NCBI GenBank assembly: GCA_021792885.1
Contig: JAJYTV010000079.1
Coordinates: forward strand, 1-7,538
DNA from: Bacillota bacterium
GTDB taxonomy: Bacteria > Bacillota > Sulfobacillia > JAJZYS01 > JAJYTV01
Reading direction: 5' to 3'
DNA: 7,538 bases
The notes beneath the pieces are model-generated. The model had not been told where the DNA came from, did no database searches, and saw nothing but the letters and a program-made list of their open reading frames with translations. How positions within the stretch are numbered: the first letter of the stretch is position 1; each line of letters starts with the position of its first letter. Below, piece after piece: positions 1 to 5,066 of this stretch. The position numbers and the translations under genes were made by a program.

Positions 1-281
1 TGCACGAGCGACAGGGCGTCGACCGCCTGCGGCCCGACGAGCGCGGCACCGCCGGAGACGGGCGGGATGACCGCCACCTCGTCGCCGTCGCGCAGCATGT
101 CGTCGGGCGCGGCGTAGGCTTCGTTCCTCGCCAGGAGGAAGGTGGAGACGCGCGCGCCGAGCAACTGCGCGAGGGTATCTTTCAAGGCGCCGACCGTCGT
201 GCCGTCCGGAACGTCGAACGACTCCGAAGCCTGTCCGCGCACGCTGCGCGCATGGGCGAAGTAGAGAACGGTGACCTTCAA
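1..281 (-). CDS. moaD: Molybdopterin synthase sulfur-carrier subunit MoaD, probably the N-terminal half of a MoaD-MoaE fusion (partial)
   Basis: MoaD is a ubiquitin-like protein that carries sulfur as a C-terminal thiocarboxylate and passes it to precursor Z on MoaE during molybdopterin synthesis in the cytoplasm. Seen: 93 codons on the minus strand, starting at TTG (279-281) behind an AAAGGGGGG ribosome site and running off the left edge. The protein opens with KVTVLYFAHARS and has the family end motif VIPPVSGG at residues 71-78. In free MoaD the chain stops at the second glycine. Here it continues (AALVGPQAVDALSLV), and this tail resembles the start of MoaE (gamma-beta strand plus 'DALL' helix). 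I infer a MoaD-MoaE fusion, as in mycobacterial MoaX, which is cleaved after the diglycine. The alternative is a MoaD with a short C-terminal extension. The gene lies 51 bp downstream of the 3D-protein gene on the same strand. Confidence 0.8.
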   Translation of the reverse strand, partial: MKVTVLYFAHARSVRGQASESFDVPDGTTVGALKDTLAQLLGARVSTFLLARNEAYAAPDDMLRDGDEVAVIPPVSGGAALVGPQAVDALSLV

Positions 282-307
282 GCGGGAGTGCCCCCCTTTT
301 GCTCTCC

Positions 308-313
308 AGCATA
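308..313 (-). promoter_or_regulatory. Possible -10 element for the moaD gene
   Basis: On the minus strand TATGCT matches 4 of 6 bases of the TATAAT consensus, including the most conserved T, A and final T. It lies 26 bp before the TTG start of moaD, in the only non-coding gap (282-332) between it and the upstream gene. No convincing -35 box is visible, so this is weak. The gene may instead be read through from the 3D-protein gene. Confidence 0.2.
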
Positions 314-332
314 CGGCGGGGGGCGGCCTGCG

Positions 333-1064
333 TCACGACCCGGGCGGCCCCAGGATGTAGACGTTCAGCTTCTGGATGCCGAACGCGGCAGTCTGCTGCG
401 CGTCGAGGTTGTAGAAGAGGTCGATGCGGTCACCAATGATCGCGGAGCCGGTGTCGGCCGCGAGGGCCGGTCCGTAGCCCTCCACGTAGAGCCGCGTGCC
501 GAGCGGGATCACGCTCGGGTCGACGGCGACCATGCCCTTCGTGAGCGGGGCACCGTTCAGCCGCGCCGTCGCCCCCCACGGGCCGTTCTGGGCATAGCTC
601 GCGTTGTAGGCCGTGGCGGTCAGGGTCAGGCGGCGGGAGTAGCGGTAGAGCACGCCGCCGCGCAAAAGGTAGTGCGGCGGCGTCGTGCCGACGAGCACCC
701 GCGTCGGCTGCGCCGGTGCGAGCGGCACGCGCTGGATGGAGAGCGCGCGGGCGAGGCCGTCCGCCGCGATGTGGATGGGGCGCTCGACCGCTACCTTGCC
801 CGGCTTGCCCTGGGAGACGATGCGGGTCTCGCCCGTGAAGAGCTTCGGCGTCTTCTGCGCGCGGACGGAAGGCGGGACGGACTGCACCTTGCGCGACCAG
901 TAGAGTAGCCCATTGCCATGGGCCAGCGCGGCACCGTGCAGCGGCAGCCGCAACTGTGCGTAGACGAGCCCCTCCGCGGTGCGCGGGGGCTCGACGAGTG
1001 CGGCGAGCACGGCGATGAGCGCGAGGATGCCTGCGGCGAAGACCCTATGGAGCAACGGGGTCAT
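333..1064 (-). CDS. Membrane-anchored or secreted G5 and 3D domain protein (YabE/YuiC/RpfB-related cell-wall protein)
   Basis: This 243-residue protein has a hydrophobic N-terminus (VFAAGILALIAVLAALV, residues 8-24) after a short basic start. There is no clear Ala-X-Ala cleavage site, so it may remain anchored and face outward. Residues about 68-127 look like a G5 domain (SQGKPGKVAVERPIHI then RVLVGT at 122-127). Residues about 147-238 are a 3D domain: TATAYNASYAQNGPWG, VAVDPSVIPLGTRLYVEGYG, ADTGSAI and GDRIDLFY. The three aspartates are D182, D204 and D215, in the spacing I recall for B. subtilis YuiC. The Cys pair often seen early in 3D domains is absent. Known relatives act on peptidoglycan (YuiC is a muralytic stationary-phase enzyme; RpfB and YabE link 3D with G5). 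A wall-remodelling role is therefore likely, but the enzyme activity is not proven. The ATG start sits inside the end of the upstream small gene (20 bp overlap) with only a weak own ribosome site, so translation is probably coupled. Confidence 0.85.
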   Translation of the reverse strand: MTPLLHRVFAAGILALIAVLAALVEPPRTAEGLVYAQLRLPLHGAALAHGNGLLYWSRKVQSVPPSVRAQKTPKLFTGETRIVSQGKPGKVAVERPIHIAADGLARALSIQRVPLAPAQPTRVLVGTTPPHYLLRGGVLYRYSRRLTLTATAYNASYAQNGPWGATARLNGAPLTKGMVAVDPSVIPLGTRLYVEGYGPALAADTGSAIIGDRIDLFYNLDAQQTAAFGIQKLNVYILGPPGS

Positions 1065-1308
1065 TCCCGAGCGATTCGAGCCGCGCCGCGAGATCGGGCA
1101 GCGTCTCGAGGAGGAGGAAAGGGTGGCACGCGCCGGCTGCCACCACGACGCGCTCCTCCCGTGGATCGGGCCCGGCGAACGAGAGCAGCTCCGCGTCGAG
1201 GCTTCCCGCCCCGCCGCGCACGAAGAAGCGGATCCCGCCGAGATGCATCCGGCCGCGCGCCTTCGCGGCGTCTCGCACGGCGTCCGTGTAGGGCTGTAGC
1301 ACGTCCAC
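1045..1308 (-). CDS. Small protein of unknown function (87 aa)
   Basis: I do not recognise this family. The case for a real gene is good. A GTG start (1306-1308) follows a GGAGG site (1317-1321 on the minus strand) at normal spacing. The protein has a globular alternation of helix and strand rather than the Arg/Pro-rich look of antisense reading. It overlaps the 3D-protein start by 20 bp, as in a coupled operon. Visible elements: an N-terminal helix (residues 4-18), strands around IRFFVRGG (26-33), AELLSF (39-44) and ERVVVAAG (52-59), a single Cys in GACHP (C61, H62), and a C-terminal helix (LLLETLPDLAARLESL). There is no signal peptide or membrane segment, so it is probably cytoplasmic. Being first in the minus-strand operon, it could act with the 3D protein, but nothing in the sequence shows how. 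Confidence 0.65.
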   Translation of the reverse strand: MDVLQPYTDAVRDAAKARGRMHLGGIRFFVRGGAGSLDAELLSFAGPDPREERVVVAAGACHPFLLLETLPDLAARLESLGNDPVAP

Positions 1309-1316
1309 TTCGGTCG

Positions 1317-1321
1317 CCTCC
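1317..1321 (-). promoter_or_regulatory. Ribosome binding site of the 87-aa protein gene
   Basis: GGAGG on the minus strand, 8 bases before the GTG at 1306-1308. It is the main reason for accepting this small gene and its non-ATG start. Confidence 0.6.
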
Positions 1322-1395
1322 GAAGGCTAGTGTCCCGCGCTCAAGGCGGCGGGATGCGCGGGGCTCAAGCGGGCGTTTCCTCGCCTGGGCGCTTG

Positions 1396-1401
1396 TAGTA
1401 T
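1396..1401 (+). promoter_or_regulatory. Possible -10 element for the glycosyltransferase operon
   Basis: TAGTAT keeps the three most conserved positions of TATAAT (first T, second A, last T). It stands in one of the few AT-containing spots of the intergenic region, about 100 bp before the ATG at 1501. There is no clear TTGACA-like box 16-18 bp upstream. Low confidence. Confidence 0.25.
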
Positions 1402-1481
1402 CCTTGGCCAGGCCGGGCAGAATGACCGGCACAGCCCACACGCGGCAGGGGATGGCAGTCCCCGGGCCGAACCGTGTCCCC

Positions 1482-1489
1482 AGGAGGTG
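1482..1489 (+). promoter_or_regulatory. Strong ribosome binding site that fixes the glycosyltransferase start at 1501
   Basis: AGGAGGTG matches the full anti-Shine-Dalgarno tail. The in-frame GTG at 1474 lies upstream of and reads through this site, so it is unlikely to be the start. The ATG at 1501, about 11 bases downstream, is preferred and gives the usual short N-terminus before the GxGH motif. Confidence 0.7.
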
Positions 1490-1500
1490 GACGTGCGCGC

Positions 1501-2634
1501 ATGTCCCCTACGCACGCTGATTGCGTGCTGCTGCTGTCCGCGATGTACGGCGAAGGGCATCGCCGGGCCGCGCAGGCGGTCTCCCTGGCGCTTGACGGCC
1601 TGCAGCCCCCGTTGCCGCACTGGGAAGAGGACTACTTCGAATTCGTCGACCACCGACTCAACCGGCTCGTCGCGCGCACCTACGTCCTGAGCGTGCGCCA
1701 CGTGCCTCTCTTGTGGCATGCGTTCTACAGCGGCACGTCGCGCATCGCGCCGGATTCCTCGATCCAACGCTTCTTGAACGGCCTGGGCCGCGGCCGGCTG
1801 CTACACCACCTGCAGGCGCGCGGGCCGCGCGTCGTGGTGAACACGTTCCCGACGCCGGCGGGCGTCCTCTCGACACTGAAGGGCCGCGGAGAGGTCAACG
1901 TTCCGAACCTCGTCGTGATCACCGACTACACCGTCCACTCGCAGTGGCTGCATCCGCACGTGGACCGCTACTACGTCGGGTCCGACTCGGTACGCGAGGG
2001 CATGATCCGGCGAGGCGTGCCGGGGGAGCGGATCCTGGCGACGGGCATCCCCGTGCATCCGCGCTTCTCGACGCTGCCGAGCCGCGCCGAGGTGCATGCG
2101 GAGCTCGGCCTCGACGAGCGTCCGACCGTCCTCGCGATGGCCGGCGCCTACGGCATGATCGGTGGCTTCCCCGACATCGTGCGGGAGCTGATGCGCGAGG
2201 ACCTTCCTTGCCAGCTCCTCGTGATCGCGGGACGCGACGCGCAGCTGCGCGCGGCGCTCGAGGCGCTGCCGCAGGGGAGGCGCGCGAGCCTGCGCGTGTT
2301 CGGCTTCGTGGAAGACATCGAGCGCCTCTACGCCGCGAGCGACTTCGTCTTCGGGAAAGCCGGCGGTCTGACGGTGACGGAGACGCTGCAGTGCGGGCTG
2401 CCGATGCTGATCTTCCGCCCGATCCCCGGGCAGGAGGAGGTCAATGCGGCGTTCGTCGCGGACGCGCACGCGGGCGTCTGGGTCCGCGAGCAGGCGGACC
2501 TGCGCGCGGCGTTCCGCGCCTTCGTGACCGACGAGGCGCTGCGGGAACGGCTTTCCCAGGGGTCGCGACGCCTTCGGCGGCCGGCCGCCGCTGCGGAGAT
2601 CGCGAAGGATGTGGCGCATTGGCACGCTCTTTGA
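1501..2634 (+). CDS. MGDG synthase/UgtP-type (GT28-fold) glycosyltransferase, probably making a glycosyl-diacylglycerol
   Basis: This 377-residue GT-B enzyme probably transfers a sugar from a UDP-sugar to diacylglycerol or a similar lipid at the inner face of the membrane. The N-terminal MGDG-synthase domain shows SAMYGEGHRRAAQA (residues 13-26; G17, G19, H20) for the lipid-acceptor side, VVITDYTVHSQW (138-149) and ATGIPVHPRF (180-189). The C-terminal nucleotide-sugar domain shows VFGFVEDIERLYAASDFVF (266-284), GKAGGLTVTE (285-294) and FRPIPGQEEVN (305-315), all standard for YpfP/UgtP/YkoN-like proteins. Length is normal and there is no membrane span, as expected of a peripheral enzyme. It shares its stop region with the next gene (16 bp or TTGA overlap), an LtaA-like transporter. 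This mirrors the staphylococcal ypfP-ltaA pair and supports a glycolipid product over a cell-wall precursor (MurG) role. The sugar (glucose, galactose, GlcNAc) cannot be told from sequence. B. subtilis YkoN is the other close comparison. Confidence 0.85.
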   Translation: MSPTHADCVLLLSAMYGEGHRRAAQAVSLALDGLQPPLPHWEEDYFEFVDHRLNRLVARTYVLSVRHVPLLWHAFYSGTSRIAPDSSIQRFLNGLGRGRLLHHLQARGPRVVVNTFPTPAGVLSTLKGRGEVNVPNLVVITDYTVHSQWLHPHVDRYYVGSDSVREGMIRRGVPGERILATGIPVHPRFSTLPSRAEVHAELGLDERPTVLAMAGAYGMIGGFPDIVRELMREDLPCQLLVIAGRDAQLRAALEALPQGRRASLRVFGFVEDIERLYAASDFVFGKAGGLTVTETLQCGLPMLIFRPIPGQEEVNAAFVADAHAGVWVREQADLRAAFRAFVTDEALRERLSQGSRRLRRPAAAAEIAKDVAHWHAL

Positions 2635-3779
2635 AACTTGGGCTGATCGTCTTCTTCGGGGAGTTCGTGCGCAATGGTGTGCTGATCACCCTGCTTCCGG
2701 CGCTCGCGACGCAGCGCTGGCATGTGGGGCTCGTCGCCGCGGCATGGGCCATCTCCGCACACTACCTCGTCGACACGATCTGCCGCACACCGGCCGGGTG
2801 GCTCGTCGATCGCTTCGGCACGCGGCGCCCGCTCGCGGTCGGCATGGTGATCGCCCTCGTGGCCCTGGTGCTGCTCTTCGCGCTGGGCGGAAAGGTGCCG
2901 CTCTACCTGCTGACGGGCCTCTACGGCATCGGCACGGCGCCGCTCTGGCCGGCGACCGTCACCGAGGCGACGGGAGACCGCCTGCAGAGCGCCGGCGGGG
3001 CGATGGGCTACGTGTTCGCCGCATGGCTGGTCGGGGCGGGTCTCGGACCGGTGCTCACGAACGTCCTCGTGCACGGGAGCTTCGGCTACGCCTTCGCCCT
3101 CCTCTTGGGGGTGCAGATGATCGGCGCGCTCTGGGCGCCGCTCGTCACCGGCGTCACGCGCCGCCTGCGCAGGCCGGCGACGCCACTGCGCGCGCTCGCG
3201 TCGGCGCTCTGGCGCGTGCGGCCGCTCCTGCCGGGGATGTTCGCCCAGACGATGTCGCTCGGCCTCTTCCTGCCGATCATCAACGTGTTTGCCCAGCGCG
3301 TGCTGGGCCTCAATCCCGTAGGGTACGCGGAGCTCCTGTTCGGTGCCGGGGCGGTCGCCGTGCTGCTGATGGTGCCGTTCGGGCACCTCGCGGACCGCAT
3401 CGGCATCAAGACGCCGCTCGTCGTCGGCTTCGGCCTTGCCAGCATCGCCCTCACGCTGCTCGGCGGGGCGCGCACCTTCGGCGCGGCGCTCGGCTTCGGG
3501 GTGCTGGCGGCGCTCGCTTACGCCTTCATCCTGCCCGCCTGGAACTCCCTGCTCGCGTCCGTCGCGCCGGGCGGCGCGGAGGGCTCGCTGTGGGGAGTCT
3601 TCATGTCGGTCGAAGGCCTCGGGCTTGCGACGGGCCCTGTGCTCGGAGCACGTGCCTGGAGCCAGTTCGGCGTCCGCGGCCCGTTCGTCGTAGCTGCCAT
3701 CGTGCTCTGCATCATGGCGATCTTCTACCTGAGCTATCCGCTGCACCGCTTGCGCCGCCCGGCCGGTGCAGGAGACTAG
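2619..3779 (+). CDS. MFS transporter resembling the glycolipid flippase LtaA
   Basis: A 386-residue, 12-span major facilitator protein. LtaA of Staphylococcus aureus is a proton-coupled flippase moving diglucosyl-diacylglycerol, the lipoteichoic acid anchor, across the membrane. Several segments match LtaA as I remember it: GEFVRNG (residues 14-20), SAHYLVD (46-52), GWLVDRFGTRR (60-70), GIGTAPLW (103-110), GYVFAAWLVG (130-139), LPGMFAQ (204-210), YAFILPAWNS (301-310), LWGVFMSVEG (324-333). The residues recalled as important there, E32, R35, D68, W127 and W150, would be E15, R18, D52, W110 and W136, all kept. The central basic loop RRLRRP (181-186) separates the two six-helix halves. Start choice: TTG at 2619 has AAGGA nine bases upstream. 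TTG at 2631, overlapping the previous stop as TTGA, is the alternative and would give 382 residues. Translational coupling to the glycosyltransferase is likely. Family membership is certain; substrate is inferred from residues and neighbour. Confidence 0.85.
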   Translation: MARSLKLGLIVFFGEFVRNGVLITLLPALATQRWHVGLVAAAWAISAHYLVDTICRTPAGWLVDRFGTRRPLAVGMVIALVALVLLFALGGKVPLYLLTGLYGIGTAPLWPATVTEATGDRLQSAGGAMGYVFAAWLVGAGLGPVLTNVLVHGSFGYAFALLLGVQMIGALWAPLVTGVTRRLRRPATPLRALASALWRVRPLLPGMFAQTMSLGLFLPIINVFAQRVLGLNPVGYAELLFGAGAVAVLLMVPFGHLADRIGIKTPLVVGFGLASIALTLLGGARTFGAALGFGVLAALAYAFILPAWNSLLASVAPGGAEGSLWGVFMSVEGLGLATGPVLGARAWSQFGVRGPFVVAAIVLCIMAIFYLSYPLHRLRRPAGAGD

Positions 3780-3803
3780 TACCGACAGGGGAGGGGCGAC
3801 GCG

Positions 3804-5045
3804 GTGGTCTGGCTCGAACTCTTGTCCGCCGTCATCTTGCTCTACTGGGTCCTGCCGGAGATCCTCTGGCACTACATGCACCTTGGCGCCATCGCGCGGC
3901 CGCGCGTGGTCGAGGACTTCATCTGCCTGACCTTCGACGACGGCCCCGGGGAGGCGACCGAGGGAGTGCTTCACGCCCTCGCGGAGAGCGGCGCCCACGG
4001 GACGTTCTTCCTCGTCGTCACCGAGGCGCAGCGCCATCCTGACCTCGTGCAGCGGATCGTGCGGGAGGGGCACGAAGTGGCGAGCCACGGCGCGCGCCAC
4101 CGCAGCGCCTGGTGGCTGACGCCCTGGGGGACTTTGCGGCAGGTTGTGCGCGCGCGCCGAGAGCTCTCGCGCCTTTCCGGCACGGAGGTGCGTCACGTGC
4201 GCCCGCCCTGGGGGCAGTTCAACCTCTTCGTACCGATCGCGGCGAGCGTGGCGCAAGAGCGCATCGCGCTCTGGTCCTACGACCCGGGCGACTGGCGGCC
4301 CGCGCAGGATCCCGCCGAGCTCGCCGCGCGCATCGTGCGCGAGCTGCGGCCGGGCCAGATCTTCCTCTTGCACGACGCGGGCGGGCGAGACGGGCGCCTG
4401 CACACCGCGAAGGCGCTCGAGATCGCGCTGCCGGAGATCGTCCGGCTCGGCTACAAGGCGGTGACGCTCGAGGAGCTGCTGCGCCACGAGGAGCCGATCT
4501 CCTTCGGCAGGCGCCTCTTGCAGGCAGTCTGGGGCGTGTGGGAGTACGGCTTCGAGAAGCTGAACCACATCGAGCGGCTCGGCGACGCGCGCAGCGTCCT
4601 GCGCATCGGCAAGGTGACCTACCGGGGCATCGAGGCGCACCTCAAGGACGGGCGCGTCGTGCGGCCGGGAGACAAGGTCGGGGAGATTCACTTCAGCAAC
4701 CCCCAGCTCGCGGCGCTCGGCGTGATGCGCGCCCTTCCGCTCGTCGACCGCGCAATGCGCGAACTCGCGCGCGTGATCGTCGAGGATCCGGGCTACCGCG
4801 ACGTCGACGTCTTCTTCGGCATCTCGGTCGCCTTCCGCGGCACGCGCAGGTTCGGCTTCGAGGTGGTGGAGCTCGACTTCCCGCCGCTGCGCAAGTTCAT
4901 GGCCGGCACCTACCTGCGCTGGGTGATGAGCGTATACCACCCGCAGGGACTCGAGCGGCTCAGCCACCGCCGTGCGGAACTCGAGCCGAAAGGGGTCTTC
5001 ATCACCCGGGAGACGATCTTGGAACGCTACGGCTCGCCGAAGTAG
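3804..5045 (+). CDS. Membrane-anchored NodB polysaccharide deacetylase with C-terminal YkoP-like domain
   Basis: This 413-residue protein starts at GTG behind GGGAGGGG (3788-3796), 24 bp after the transporter gene. One hydrophobic span (WLELLSAVILLYWVLPEILW, residues 3-22) precedes a NodB deacetylase domain (about 38-225). That domain has every usual motif: TFDDGP (43-48; base D45, metal D46), SHGARH (94-99; metal H95, H99), RPPWG (133-137), DPGDW (160-164) and LLHD (188-191, H190). It should therefore remove acetyl groups, typically from N-acetylglucosamine units. A second region (about 235-410) contains EKLNHIERLGD, GDKVGEIHFSNPQLAALG and FFGISVAFRGTRRFGFEV. I recall similarity to B. subtilis YkoP, encoded beside the glycosyltransferase gene ykoN, but its function is unknown. 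No positive residues precede the span and RPR follows it, so by the positive-inside rule the catalytic part might face the cytoplasm, unlike most peptidoglycan deacetylases. The substrate is unproven: glycolipid or wall glycan. Confidence 0.85.
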   Translation: MVWLELLSAVILLYWVLPEILWHYMHLGAIARPRVVEDFICLTFDDGPGEATEGVLHALAESGAHGTFFLVVTEAQRHPDLVQRIVREGHEVASHGARHRSAWWLTPWGTLRQVVRARRELSRLSGTEVRHVRPPWGQFNLFVPIAASVAQERIALWSYDPGDWRPAQDPAELAARIVRELRPGQIFLLHDAGGRDGRLHTAKALEIALPEIVRLGYKAVTLEELLRHEEPISFGRRLLQAVWGVWEYGFEKLNHIERLGDARSVLRIGKVTYRGIEAHLKDGRVVRPGDKVGEIHFSNPQLAALGVMRALPLVDRAMRELARVIVEDPGYRDVDVFFGISVAFRGTRRFGFEVVELDFPPLRKFMAGTYLRWVMSVYHPQGLERLSHRRAELEPKGVFITRETILERYGSPK

Positions 5046-5052
5046 GCGGGCG

Positions 5053-5060
5053 GGAGGAGG
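5053..5060 (+). promoter_or_regulatory. Ribosome binding site of selA
   Basis: GGAGGAGG ends six bases before the TTG at 5067 and decides this non-ATG start. It lies within the 21 bp between the deacetylase stop and selA, leaving no room for a separate promoter. Confidence 0.65.
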
Positions 5061-5066
5061 ATTGGG

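Larger units (their letters stand above)
1309..1500. other. Divergent intergenic region between the minus-strand operon and the glycolipid operon
   Basis: This 192 bp stretch holds no credible gene. It must contain promoters in both directions. On the plus strand TAGTAT (1396-1401) is a possible -10 box without a good -35. Two short inverted repeats lie downstream of it, in what would be the leader of the glycosyltransferase mRNA: 1412-1416 with 1426-1430, and 1448-1452 with 1459-1463. GCTCAAG occurs twice (1340-1346 and 1364-1370). No riboswitch of a known type was recognised. Confidence 0.5.

Noticed and set aside
252..908. A 218-codon plus-strand open frame opposite the 3D-protein gene
   Set aside because: The minus strand gives a recognisable G5-3D protein with a membrane anchor; the plus frame shows no domain and is its shadow.
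1340..1370. GCTCAAG direct repeat as a regulator binding site
   Set aside because: Only seven bases, two copies, and no palindrome or known regulator match; likely chance.
1713..2618. An upstream extension of the transporter frame through the glycosyltransferase gene
   Set aside because: It is an out-of-frame reading of the glycosyltransferase, rich in R, G, P and A. The membrane protein starts at the TTG at 2619 or 2631.
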